Shown: positions 18,301 to 25,090, counted from the stretch's first letter. The stretch: 37,531 nt of DNA from Gammaproteobacteria bacterium (GCA_027071355.1 JALSUJ010000193.1:1-37531), one strand, 5' to 3'. Notes: generated from the sequence alone by a model not told the origin. Made by a program: numbers and translations.

Positions 18301-19459
18301 CTCAAAAGGATACATATACATAATGATACGCGGACGCAGCAAAAAAGCACCCGCAACGGACCGATACGCCTATACAACAAAAAGAACACGAATACATGTA
18401 ATAGCAATGAATAAAATTCGTGCTTATATTTATGTACCACGACGGATGGAGGCAGGAAAGAGTTATGTTATAAGAGGAATCAGGAGATCGCAACAAAATA
18501 TGTTATTGCCAGAGAAAAACTCATGGATATTGCCAGACGGAACCACCGTTGACGGCACTCTGAATTTGCATTACACACCAACAATCGCGGATGTAACAAA
18601 AGGCAGCGCACTCTTTCAGTTTAACCCAGGCTATTACGGAGGGTCTGCTTTTGATGCGGCACAAGGACATGCAACATCAACCGCTATGATATGGAAATAC
18701 ACCTTCCCAACCTTTATAATGAGTGTATATAAAAAAGTGGATTACGCACCCACCATTATCACTTTTATTGTTAAACAAGGAGTGAAAAGATATGCAGTTG
18801 ATGGTTTAAATATAAACTGGTTGTTACCATCAGGAGTCACAGTAAAACAAAGCGGATACGACAGAAGATCGCTCTATTTTGATAAAGCAGGTACCTACTC
18901 CATAAAGGCCAATATAAGCGATGCTAGAGGCAATGCTGTTACCTTGACAAAAACGGTTACGTTAGGAAGTATGCCACCATTTAATATATCTATAAGGGTG
19001 CTTGGTCCTACTAAGCACTACGCGCCTTATTATGTAAGCTTTAGGCCCACCATAACAGGCGGACATATCTACGACAGGATTACAAGTATAGATACTTATC
19101 TTGATGGAGTAAAACGAAGTAATAGTCGTAATATAATACTTAATCAAGGAACGCATAACATTAAATTCGTAATCAAATCACGTATGGGTGTTACTCAGTC
19201 CAAAACCATAACGATGGTTATTCTTCCACCACAGGCACCAATATGTACGCTACATACTTATAATAGTGGAGCATACATTATGCTACAACCTTATTGTCAA
19301 GATCCAAAACGATTACGACTCTCTTATGAATGGTATATAAACAATGTTTTTGTATCAACGAACAATAAATTATTAACCCAAAAAACAAATAAAACAAAAG
19401 TTACATTACGTGTTAAAAACAGCGCAGGTGTATACATAAAAAATGATATAAATTGGTAA
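12329..19459 (+). CDS. Giant secreted protein with tandem Ig-like/PKD-like repeats
   Basis: This protein of about 2,376 residues starts with a signal peptide (MKKMKLTRQTVTTLFFLC, with cleavage expected after TTLAQA). An N-terminal region of about 270 residues is followed by three ~203-residue composite repeats (13160-15000). Each contains a GTSPAVLGAFVPAITDN-type half and a VKKNGQSITANTAGKI-type half, with TGKDKAGNT and ISGGPSS motifs typical of bacterial Ig-like folds. More Ig-like repeats follow to about 15960, and PKD-like domains lie near the C-terminus. No autotransporter, sortase or membrane anchor is seen. Large Ig-like proteins on IncHI1 plasmids (R27 RSP) are secreted and influence conjugation, so a surface or mating role is likely. 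ATG 12305 is an alternative start. Confidence 0.85.
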   Translation: MKKMKLTRQTVTTLFFLCFSLFTTLAQAVPLNIFQNINTDYTNPTPNRRWHGTTLGVSPTGNPGSYITPGTFTLTGAIFDSPALGSKTVRYLKFTVQTARTYAYDINDFGNGNTCHLPAGQTTCVLDIGTSQAFPTDPSGFSDGYVVFKTGSSSDVGLYFVNMSVSPTLVSQAITGKQLTVKINTTSSSRYQIQPAISTGAATATTNTIIQLQSPDCSVNYNTPPTITRAGSVASLAFDLSGITVPMGQPSCTLNWSYDEVLFKGHVSGSITYQVLDKTPPVIHLNGTSPGLLSSFIPVITDDHDPAPVITGATISGGPAGLTPTPLTLSGGQNGAPYALSSATAYIGAGFVIHLTGKDKSGNVANFASQPITITLPDTQPPVISVKVNGQIVQANSAGKITDFTVSVSDNTDPNPTITSVTLADGPAAMGQTPLTLVTGTNGNSTLPAMAVTPGTGYTLTIHAQDIMGNKASYTQLITIDNVPPVISFTGTSPAVLGAFVPAITDNLDPHPVITGATISGGPSSIVSLPLTLHGGTGGTPYSLSSTTNLMGSGFTIHLTGKDNAGNTATYTTQPITLSLPDNTPPVIDVKKNGRSITANTAGKITNFTVSVTDNIDPNPTITSATLSGGPAAMAVTPLTLVKTQTGYMLPAMAVTPGNGYTLTINAQDIMGNKVTYSQTITLDDVPPVITLAGTSPAVLGAYVPTITDNVDTNPTITSATISGGPSSITSAALTLTGGTGGVPYSLSSSSNLMGAGFVIHLTGKDKAGNTTTFTSLPVTISLPDSTPPVIDVKKNGQSITANTAGKITDFTISVKDNIDPNPTITSATLSGGPAAMAVTPLTLVKTQTGYTLPALTVTAGSGYILTVKAQDMSGNKTSYTQSITIDNTPPTTQLLYKGVPLPQSGSQTLVCPTTFQPQSLAIKVSDDTDPVPVIQVTLTDGSNNSYPVSTQWDSVLKQYLLKFTVPDGVLTMHVQARDASGKVTQNLYTIACDTHGPAITLTTNGKPFVNGAAIAAFSALNLNVNDALSSSVHLDPVVITSPSLATPITVNATSGTTNPLVTPLSIGSPLAESVSTSVPYTLTVSATDTLGNKTQKTITFYIDHSAPTIQLNIKNNGNTWVNGDPVAALSQLVYQVSDTFDKNAKVTNVNITGGPTNVNTPVGLLPSTTGTSMQDMSLFPSNGTLYTLTATATDAAGNTTTITSTLNYSPTNVPLFGHANSDIYVPALTRTFIDNAGHPALYTDPVTYSNGSVYTGTSQLTAYSASNSTVPVVIGGKTIAPGQSVVINPAYDFSKTAGSISLPVHTVKDGDEGVANITIKTGVANTSIFSTKITTWSSHVTLAADNWTVQQFLGNINIRVLIDKKTMCRVTTNVDVAKAGDIYADPVCLIKFDTKPATTHVINKPDVKLVGTSSILGKNKISYSVYLYEGSSQILLSTGTNFIQVNALTLNYDLVLPAGNIRQNIQSINTTLRLVSGDTCKLTMSPARAKATVQPGRKKQCLVEWLNLPPGLSQRNYVSAPNLIGRLTTLGANKIAWRISLFKDNGSKTVVSTGQRITNVTAPQPPQLTIKSLSSLSMAGNDYITTTDGGNIAKADYYAPAGDLLVTTSIDGVVSSVRAVGSRTGRATQGWLLVRNTKTALWSSHTYKIKVAYKYMPQLFIEKTITSKTAPSLRLALKLSQSTHTRTVISTDIQHFTVNLTTAYSRINNYDKTTMGAWNVYIGNLQPDGTVHSLTPTVPLAIDTPFDVDLTGITQANLVAVATLNSQVPGYARTIKSRRISLRVLQGRGIHGTIESRKISGSAPLRTVLYIRTSRDAYYQVDKVDWYVSQDAGLTYTKAINPARNTRSFYHVFPLGEYKVKAVIFNKNTGATYETPPVNIIAYHRPEFEIRGALNDYIGTPRPIFVYDKDPGVLANASTALTTEMATLSTTCQSPQFDCTPNTGWYWKLKNDETNANESMINNIYEYSIDNGKIWHPMNGSFTPSATQTASKGYIYIMIRGRSKKAPATDRYAYTTKRTRIHVIAMNKIRAYIYVPRRMEAGKSYVIRGIRRSQQNMLLPEKNSWILPDGTTVDGTLNLHYTPTIADVTKGSALFQFNPGYYGGSAFDAAQGHATSTAMIWKYTFPTFIMSVYKKVDYAPTIITFIVKQGVKRYAVDGLNINWLLPSGVTVKQSGYDRRSLYFDKAGTYSIKANISDARGNAVTLTKTVTLGSMPPFNISIRVLGPTKHYAPYYVSFRPTITGGHIYDRITSIDTYLDGVKRSNSRNIILNQGTHNIKFVIKSRMGVTQSKTITMVILPPQAPICTLHTYNSGAYIMLQPYCQDPKRLRLSYEWYINNVFVSTNNKLLTQKTNKTKVTLRVKNSAGVYIKNDINW
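13160..15000 (+). repeat. Three composite 609-bp (203-codon) coding repeats
   Basis: Units begin near 13160, 13774 and 14384. Parts of the second and third are nearly identical: the stretch starting CCCCACCGGTTATTGACG at 14079 recurs at 14688, 609 bp later and in frame. The first unit is more diverged, so units two and three reflect a recent duplication or gene conversion. Confidence 0.8.
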
Positions 19460-19469
19460 TTCATACTAA

Positions 19470-19800
19470 CGTGAAGTAACCGTCTTAATGTTGTTCACCA
19501 GCTTGACGAAAGCATCAATGACGTCTCCAGTCGTCTACTTGTGCAAGCAGTATCCCGCATTGGTTAGGCATTACTGGAGGCGTTCTGTGGTCACCATTTA
19601 ACTTCGCAGTGTCCTGCGGTGGCGCACTGATCGAGATTGTTTGGCAGTACAATCTAGCAGCAGCAGAAACACCGGTTTAGCAGTGATAGGCTGTATCAAG
19701 TCGTTTACCCGGTGCGCTATTCATCCCGTCAGTTAACAGCTAAAGACATCTTTATGCATCGTAGGAACCCTTCGTCTTTAAGTGAGGGAGGATTTCAGCC
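19470..19800 (+). mobile_element. Degenerate IS605-like right-end relic
   Basis: The gap after the giant gene has no intact coding frame. Near 19760-19797 it carries GTAGGAACCCTTCG, then TCTTTAAG, then TGAGGGAGGATTTCA, which closely follows the common IS605 right end (GTAGGAATCCCCG, TCCTTTAGG, GCGGGGAGGATGTCAA) but with a decayed hairpin. Upstream frames contain many stops. A fragment reading LTSQCPAVAH and another reading AVSCGG are faintly TnpB-like, but I would not rely on them. It is a mobile-element remnant, independent of the element at position 1. Confidence 0.45.
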
Positions 19801-19863
19801 TAGCTGATGCATTCAAATAGGTCACTTCAAACACTAACTCAAATCGATATCTTCAATATTTCT

Positions 19864-19892
19864 CTAATGATGCCTTTTTTAATCATCTTTAG
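19864..19892 (+). promoter_or_regulatory. Possible dyad element G upstream of traL
   Basis: The sequence is CTAATGAT, an 11-bp spacer (GCCTTTTTTAA), then TCATCTTTAG. Left and right arms match element A at six of eight and eight of ten bases, with the same length. The spacer is T-rich rather than A-rich, so this is a weak member. A TGGCATAGT resembling an extended -10 follows near 19916-19924. The rest of the 19801-20031 gap shows nothing else I can name. Confidence 0.3.
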
Positions 19893-20031
19893 ATGTTTAT
19901 ACCTGTTATTTCTTGTGGCATAGTAGCGGCTATTAAAAAAACAGGCTGATGGTCAATGCGCTATCCATCAAGATTTGAAAGAAGAAAAAAAAGCAGGTCT
20001 TTGTCCTTTTTTATGCACAAGAGATTATTTT

Positions 20032-20343
20032 ATGTCAGAAGCGACAGTAAAACTACCAAGAACGATTGACGAGCCTCCTTATCTTTTATTTTGGCGAGGC
20101 GATGAAATGGGTCCCTTTGCTGTTTTATTTTTTATAGGTTTTGTTACCCGTGAAATTATTCTATCTCTAGTCATAGCTTATTTTTTTGTCAAAGTATTAA
20201 GAAAATATCGAGATATAACAGCAGATGGCTTTGTTTTACATTTTCTCTGGTGGAAAGGAATCTTTCCGATTTCAACAAGAACATGCGGAAATCCTTTTTA
20301 TCATCATTATGTTAATTTTCGCTTGACAGGAAATAAAGAATGA
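20032..20343 (+). CDS. traL: TraL, inner-membrane pilus assembly protein
   Basis: This 103-residue protein begins MSEATVKLPRTIDEPPYLLFW, with the conserved TraL opening (P-x-x-I-D-E-P-x-x-x-x-F-W), followed by two close hydrophobic segments (about 27-62). It is the VirB3-like component at the base of the F-type secretion channel. ATG 20032 is preferred over the longer frame from 19975 because the extra residues are not TraL-like. Its stop overlaps the traE start (ATGA). It opens the traLEKB operon. Confidence 0.88.
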   Translation: MSEATVKLPRTIDEPPYLLFWRGDEMGPFAVLFFIGFVTREIILSLVIAYFFVKVLRKYRDITADGFVLHFLWWKGIFPISTRTCGNPFYHHYVNFRLTGNKE

Positions 20344-20924
20344 ATTTTTTAACATTCAAAAAACAATGGCTATCGGTTGCGCATGACAATATTATTCTAA
20401 AAGCATTGGTCGTACTAATGATTGTTAGTAACACCATACTTGTTATTTACCTTAATTCACAACAAGCCATCATCACACTTGTTCCACCAAAAATAAATAG
20501 TCAACTTGTTATTGAACAAAGTACAGCATCAGGTACCTTTAAAAAAAGTTGGGGAATGTACGTTGCAAGCCTGCTTGGTAACGTAAAAGCGACAAACGTG
20601 GATTTTATAATAAAAACGCTCGAACCTTTATTGACGCCAGCGGTTATAAGCGCGATGCGGCAATCGCTTGTAGAACAAGTCAACGAAATAAAAAAAGAGA
20701 AACTGGCTATTTCGTTTTCACCAGAAAGTGTTTCATACGAAAAAAACACTAAAAAAGTCTATGTTAGCGGAAGACAGATAATTACAGGCAGGAATGGGGA
20801 TGCATTACGCAACGTTAGAACCTATGTGATTGGTATTGATATCGAAAATTATCAACCACGCGTTTTCTATCTCAATGCCTATAACAAAAAACCAAAATTT
20901 GAGAAACCAAAGGTAAAACGATGA
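20340..20924 (+). CDS. traE: TraE, VirB5/VirB8-like channel protein
   Basis: This 194-residue protein has a short cytoplasmic start, one membrane segment (about 20-41, ILKALVVLMIVSNTILVIYL) and a periplasmic domain. The order TraL-TraE-TraK with 4-bp overlaps and the TraE pattern (N-terminal anchor followed by TLVPP) identify it. TraE acts in the inner-membrane part of the F-type channel and is needed for pilus assembly. The C-terminal tail is rich in K and P. Confidence 0.88.
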   Translation: MNFLTFKKQWLSVAHDNIILKALVVLMIVSNTILVIYLNSQQAIITLVPPKINSQLVIEQSTASGTFKKSWGMYVASLLGNVKATNVDFIIKTLEPLLTPAVISAMRQSLVEQVNEIKKEKLAISFSPESVSYEKNTKKVYVSGRQIITGRNGDALRNVRTYVIGIDIENYQPRVFYLNAYNKKPKFEKPKVKR

Positions 20925-21880
20925 AATCGAACGCAATTTTAATATTAGTAATGATAGCGTTTTACTATCCTGTTGTAAGTCAAGCAAAGACACCTTACGC
21001 AGGTATTGCGCTACCGGGTGTCCCGGTTGAAATCACTGACCCATCGACAACAAAAAACAAGGTATCCATAAAACAAAAGACGAAAGTCGTCGATAAAAAA
21101 ATAACAGAAGCACCTTTAGTAACAGCACCAACAACGAGCCAGGTAGCAAGGGACGAAATCCCCTCACGGCAAATTATCCATATCATACCGGGTGTTAACG
21201 AGATAATCCCGGTCTCTATTGGACATCTCAATCGCATTGTTACGCCTTTTGAAAAACCGAAAGTTAAAACAGTATCGGATGTTTCGACACAGGTTATCGG
21301 TAACACCATTTATGTAGCATCAGACAAGAAAAGACTTTCCACGATGTTTATTACCGATTCAGATGATGGCTCTGCGTTGTCCATCACTTTATTGCCAAAA
21401 GAAATACCGCCACGTGATGTAACGTTGGTCATAGAATCAAAAACAGGTCAGGTCCAATCAAGGTATCGATCAAAAAAAGCATTGCACTGGGAAGAATCGA
21501 CACCGTATATTGACACGATCAAAGCGGCTTTCGCGCTAATCGCCAAAGGAAGTACACCTCCAGGCTACACACTAAGACACCCTTCGTCCAATGATAAAAG
21601 AATTCAATGCAATCAGCCTGGCTTCAGGCAAATATTGGGCCAGGTCTTAGATGGAGGAACCTATTTCGTACAAATTTACAAACTTACTAATACCACGAAT
21701 CGTACTCAGGAAATAAACGAAACCACCTGTTACATTCCTTCAGTCATCGCTGTTTCCAGTTGGCCTCATACCGTTTTAAAACCCATGCAATCAACAGAGC
21801 TGTATATTGCTTTTAACCGTGAATCAAGCGAGAAAGAAAAAATAACAAGGCCTTCCTTAATTGGAGAGAATAATGAATAA
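20921..21880 (+). CDS. traK: TraK, outer-membrane channel ring protein
   Basis: This 319-residue protein has a signal peptide (MKSNAILILVMIAFYYPVVSQA) and a low-complexity region. The TraK/secretin-like core follows: IIHIIPGVNEIIPVSIGHLNRIVTPFEKPKV, in pieces typical of the F TraK N0-like domain. Cysteines in NKRIQCNQPG and TTCYIP may pair. TraK bridges TraV and TraB in the outer-membrane core complex. The start overlaps the traE stop (ATGA), and its end overlaps traB by 8 bp. Confidence 0.88.
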   Translation: MKSNAILILVMIAFYYPVVSQAKTPYAGIALPGVPVEITDPSTTKNKVSIKQKTKVVDKKITEAPLVTAPTTSQVARDEIPSRQIIHIIPGVNEIIPVSIGHLNRIVTPFEKPKVKTVSDVSTQVIGNTIYVASDKKRLSTMFITDSDDGSALSITLLPKEIPPRDVTLVIESKTGQVQSRYRSKKALHWEESTPYIDTIKAAFALIAKGSTPPGYTLRHPSSNDKRIQCNQPGFRQILGQVLDGGTYFVQIYKLTNTTNRTQEINETTCYIPSVIAVSSWPHTVLKPMQSTELYIAFNRESSEKEKITRPSLIGENNE

Positions 21881-23168
21881 ATGGCGGGATAAATGGGAGC
21901 AGTTAAATCCTAAAGTCAAGCAACGAATCATTCTAGTTCTTGTTATTTTTATTTTCCTGTTTTTTATCTTTGTTTATACCAGCAATAAAGAAACAAAAAT
22001 AAAACATACAGAAAATACCAACCCGATAAAAAATATCAGCACGGATATTCTGACAGGGCGTGATACCAGCAATCTGGGCGTTGAAGGTAACGCGAATAGC
22101 ATACGGAAATTACGTTCAACTATTGATAATCTTAACGATCAAATCGATCAATTTATGAAGAAAACACATAAAGAGATTATAGCAAACAATCCCCGTGACT
22201 TAGAAAAGAAAATTACACAGTTAAATACAGAGGTTATGCGACTACGCCGTGATTACAAAGAACGGGCAAATACAGCCTTCAAAATGCATAATGAATTCAA
22301 ACGCAATCAAGGACACACCAGTAATAAAACTGTAAAAAAAGAACAGCCTGTTTTTAAACCTGTCGTTGCCCCTTCTCAATGGGCTGTAACCCCTTCGCAA
22401 AAGGTCAAAGCAGCTGCTCAGGGTGCATCGCCACAACAACAGGATGACAAGATAAAAATAAAAGTTATTGCCGAGAAAATAACGCCTGCAGAGAAGAAAA
22501 AAATTGAGGCGCAAAAGAACAAAAAAAATACACTGTTTGTACCGGCCGGTTCGATTATCAGCGGAACACTCATAACCGGGATGGATGCACCAACGAACGA
22601 TAGCACCAAAGGTAATCCATTCCCAACATTATTGCGCATTAAGGATGAGACGATTCTGCCAAACCGGTTCAAAATGAACCTGCGAGAATGTTTTATTATA
22701 GCGAGTGGCTACGGTGATTTATCCTCAGAACGTGCGTATGTACGAGGTGAAACAATTAGTTGCATCAATAATAAGAAAGAAATACTGGAAAGCCCGATTG
22801 ATCTTTATGCGGTTGGTGAAGATGGCAAGATAGGCATTCGCGGTCGTCTGGTCAGTAAAAATGGCCAGGTACTTGCCAGGGCGTTGGCAGCCGGTTTTAT
22901 GCAGGGTATTTCAGAAGCCTTTAAACCACAGCCTATTGCTCAGTTAAATACGACACCGGGTAGTAGTGTGCAGTTTCAGAACCCTTTGACAGGACAGGCC
23001 GCAACATCGGCATTGCTTAATGGTACCAGCAAGGCACTGGATCGTCTTTCAAAATATTATATCAAACTGGCAGAAGGCATTTTTCCGGTTATTGAGGTTG
23101 ATGCGGGCCGTAAAATTGACATGATCGTTAAAAAAGGAACTCGCCTGACATTCATGAAAAAGGATTAA
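21873..23168 (+). CDS. traB: TraB, VirB10-like scaffold of the secretion channel
   Basis: The protein has about 431 residues. A cytoplasmic tail and one membrane segment (about 20-37) lead to a coiled region (about 70-130) with lysine and glutamine runs, then a C-terminal VirB10/TrbI-type beta-barrel domain. That domain starts at FVPAGSIISGTLITGMDAP and includes LLRIKDETILPNRFKMNL. TraB spans both membranes and gates the channel. The start at 21873 is supported by GGAGAG just upstream and overlaps the end of traK. After this gene, dyad element D marks a new transcription unit. Confidence 0.9.
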   Translation: MNKWRDKWEQLNPKVKQRIILVLVIFIFLFFIFVYTSNKETKIKHTENTNPIKNISTDILTGRDTSNLGVEGNANSIRKLRSTIDNLNDQIDQFMKKTHKEIIANNPRDLEKKITQLNTEVMRLRRDYKERANTAFKMHNEFKRNQGHTSNKTVKKEQPVFKPVVAPSQWAVTPSQKVKAAAQGASPQQQDDKIKIKVIAEKITPAEKKKIEAQKNKKNTLFVPAGSIISGTLITGMDAPTNDSTKGNPFPTLLRIKDETILPNRFKMNLRECFIIASGYGDLSSERAYVRGETISCINNKKEILESPIDLYAVGEDGKIGIRGRLVSKNGQVLARALAAGFMQGISEAFKPQPIAQLNTTPGSSVQFQNPLTGQAATSALLNGTSKALDRLSKYYIKLAEGIFPVIEVDAGRKIDMIVKKGTRLTFMKKD

Positions 23169-23184
23169 TTTTCTCCAACTTTCT

Positions 23185-23214
23185 TTGAAAGTGATAAAAA
23201 ACACCCACCTTCAG
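23185..23214 (+). promoter_or_regulatory. Dyad element D upstream of dsbC
   Basis: The element is TTGAAAGT, a 12-bp spacer (GATAAAAAACAC), then CCACCTTCAG. TACAAT (23240-23245) lies 26 bp after its end and only 7 bp before the dsbC start, so the message would have almost no leader. There is no clear -35 box: the -35 position holds GACATT right after the dyad, as expected of an activator-dependent promoter. Confidence 0.6.
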
Positions 23215-23251
23215 GGACATTTTTAATTTTTATTACAGGTACAATACTGAC

Positions 23252-23941
23252 ATGGTAAAAAAATTACTAAAAACAGCTGGCCTTTTTTTATCTTTCTGTG
23301 CGTTTTCAGTTCAGGCAGGCAATATTGACCACATTGAGCCGTTACCCATTACGGGTGTCCAGATGGTACAGTCAGGCAATAAATATGTGCTCATGTCAAG
23401 TAATGGACGTTTTATTATCAACGGTGTATTTGACACTTGGAACAATACTGAAATCAAAAACATATCAGATGTAAAAAAATATGCTCAACGTATTGATGTC
23501 AAGCAATTAAAATTAGGGACAAACAATCAGACCTTAAAATATACCTATGGCGAGGGAAAATCGAATGTGATCGTCTTTGTTGACCCACAGTGCCATTTCT
23601 GTGCCGCGTTAATAGACCAGATGAAACCATTGGCCCAGCAGTACACCTTTACACTGTTGCCCGTTGGTATTTTAAGTAAAACTTCCCAGCTTAACGTCAA
23701 CAAGCTCTCATGTTTAAGTAAAGCAAAGGCCACGAAATTACTCATGAGTCACCATTATGCGTCAACAGATATTGCCCAAAAAGGCTGTCAACCGGAAAAA
23801 CAGTTAAAAACACTGGCAACAGCACAGGTTCTCGGTGTAAGGGCTGTGCCTTATATCATCGCGCCGAATGGTGTCACAAGAACAGGTGGGTTTACGAAAA
23901 AAGAAGGCTTTGGTAAATACCTGGCGATGAATCATGAATAA
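23252..23941 (+). CDS. dsbC: DsbC-type periplasmic disulfide isomerase
   Basis: This 229-residue protein has a signal peptide (MVKKLLKTAGLFLSFCAFSVQA), an N-terminal dimerisation-like domain (about 30-95) and a thioredoxin fold with the active site CHFC at 114-117 and the cis-proline loop GVRAVPY. The residues after the active site fit DsbC/DsbG rather than DsbA. In MOB-H elements this enzyme is encoded inside the tra cluster and is thought to fold disulfide-rich transfer proteins such as TraN and TraU. The predicted -10 box is almost adjacent to the start codon. The end overlaps traV by 8 bp. Confidence 0.88.
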   Translation: MVKKLLKTAGLFLSFCAFSVQAGNIDHIEPLPITGVQMVQSGNKYVLMSSNGRFIINGVFDTWNNTEIKNISDVKKYAQRIDVKQLKLGTNNQTLKYTYGEGKSNVIVFVDPQCHFCAALIDQMKPLAQQYTFTLLPVGILSKTSQLNVNKLSCLSKAKATKLLMSHHYASTDIAQKGCQPEKQLKTLATAQVLGVRAVPYIIAPNGVTRTGGFTKKEGFGKYLAMNHE

Positions 23942-24506
23942 GTTTATTGCGCTCATTGTTGTTGTTCTGTCTATAAGTGGATGTGCTTCGTTAGGTATTG
24001 GTGCGGATAATTATTCCTGTAAAGGCTACCCGAATCATCCTGGCTGTCTATCATCACGCGAGGTTTATAAGCAGACGAATTATCGGGATACGCTTTTTAG
24101 TGAAGACGATTATACCCATCATAAAAAACAGCAGGACACAAAAAAACCAACCGCCGATGACACAACAAACGATGACTTTGCGAATGATGATGATAATGAT
24201 TATTTTGATGACCAGCGTAATCCGACAAAGCAGGTAAACATATCAAAGAGTAAAAAGAATAACCTTCATGAAAAAAACAAAACGGTGTTAGGGCAGAACC
24301 GTTACATCCCAAGAATGATAGACGGCGTATTACCCGTGCGCACGCAGGCTAAAGTGATGCGAATATGGATCGCACCCTGGGAAGATGATGAAGATGCTTT
24401 TCATTCACCGGGTCTGGTCTATCAGGAAATTGAAAAACGCCACTGGTCATTGGGTGACTCTAATCATACGAGGACAAGGTATTTCAGCCCATTAAGCAGA
24501 CAATAA
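23934..24506 (+). CDS. traV: TraV, outer-membrane lipoprotein of the channel core
   Basis: This 190-residue lipoprotein has the signal MNKFIALIVVVLSISGCAS with lipobox SGC. The TraV cysteine motif follows directly (YSCKGYPNHPGCLSSREVY). The middle is acidic and disordered, with runs of D and N (about 55-100). The C-terminal part (PVRTQAKVMRIWIAPWED) is typical of TraV. It anchors the TraK-TraB core to the outer membrane. The gene overlaps dsbC. Confidence 0.88.
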   Translation: MNKFIALIVVVLSISGCASLGIGADNYSCKGYPNHPGCLSSREVYKQTNYRDTLFSEDDYTHHKKQQDTKKPTADDTTNDDFANDDDNDYFDDQRNPTKQVNISKSKKNNLHEKNKTVLGQNRYIPRMIDGVLPVRTQAKVMRIWIAPWEDDEDAFHSPGLVYQEIEKRHWSLGDSNHTRTRYFSPLSRQ

Positions 24507-24606
24507 AAGCATTCAAGAATATTGCAAGCCAGCATGACCGACAGGTGCGCAATTGGAAAACTATCAGGAACTGAGTCAAAAATATCTATCTATAAAGGTA
24601 ATTAAA

Positions 24607-24936
24607 ATGTTTAAATTCAATAAAAAATCAATAATGAAAACCCTGCTGGTTCTTTTAACATTCGGTGCTGTTGGTGCAGTATTTGCATCTTCACTTCCTG
24701 CATCTGCTACTCCCGCTACTGATTTCCAAACTGTATTGAACACAATTACAGGGTGGACAGAAGGTACGCTTGGTCAGTCTATTGCTGTGACCATGGTATT
24801 GGTTGGTTTAATTGGGGGTATTGCACGCCAAAGTCTGTTTGCTGCCGTTGTTGGTATTGGTGGTGGTATGGCGCTGGCGTATGCCCCAAGTATAATCGGA
24901 ACCGTGTTCACTGCAGGATTACCTGTAACACTATAA
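24607..24936 (+). CDS. traA: TraA-type pilin precursor
   Basis: This 109-residue protein has a leader peptide (about 1-35, MFKFNKKSIMKTLLVLL and an alanine-rich end) and a mature part of about 70 residues with two hydrophobic helices (SIAVTMVLVGLIGG and FAAVVGIGGGMALAYAP). A short positive loop between them contains ARQ. This matches F-type pilins. ATG 24607 has AAAGGTAA upstream, whereas the frame open from 24553 has no such signal. It is followed immediately by a strong terminator, which would stabilise a highly expressed pilin message. The 100 bp before it hold no other feature I can name. Confidence 0.82.
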   Translation: MFKFNKKSIMKTLLVLLTFGAVGAVFASSLPASATPATDFQTVLNTITGWTEGTLGQSIAVTMVLVGLIGGIARQSLFAAVVGIGGGMALAYAPSIIGTVFTAGLPVTL

Positions 24937-24957
24937 GTCAATATAGCAATAAAAAAA

Positions 24958-24980
24958 GCGGCCATACGGCCGCTTTTTTT
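24958..24980 (+). terminator. Rho-independent terminator after traA
   Basis: GCGGCC, loop ATAC, then GGCCGC, followed by seven T residues. The perfect six-base GC stem is the clearest terminator in the window, and it separates the dsbC-traV-traA unit from the traC unit. Confidence 0.92.
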
Positions 24981-24989
24981 GCTTTTTCT

Positions 24990-25018
24990 CTAAAGGTTAA
25001 AAAAAAGGGCACTTTCAG
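24990..25018 (+). promoter_or_regulatory. Dyad element E upstream of the mini-traC/traC unit
   Basis: The element is CTAAAGGT, an 11-bp spacer (TAAAAAAAAGG), then GCACTTTCAG, the same length as A and B. TAGGAT lies 26 bp after its end. Placed directly after the traA terminator, it should restart transcription for traC and downstream genes. It has a T-tract after it, so it could in principle also terminate, but a far stronger terminator stands 10 bp upstream. Confidence 0.55.
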
Positions 25019-25090
25019 TGCTTTTTTTTTATTGCACAATTGATAGGATAACCATTAAATATTGTTGTAGATATTTAAGAGGAAGCAATA

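Noticed and set aside
4557-25018. Reading the recurring dyads as simple rho-independent terminators
   Set aside because: The stems are interrupted by long A-rich loops. Copy A follows a gene-free origin, and copy B lies between divergent genes with no incoming transcript. A real GC-rich terminator stands beside copy E. Some attenuation is not excluded.
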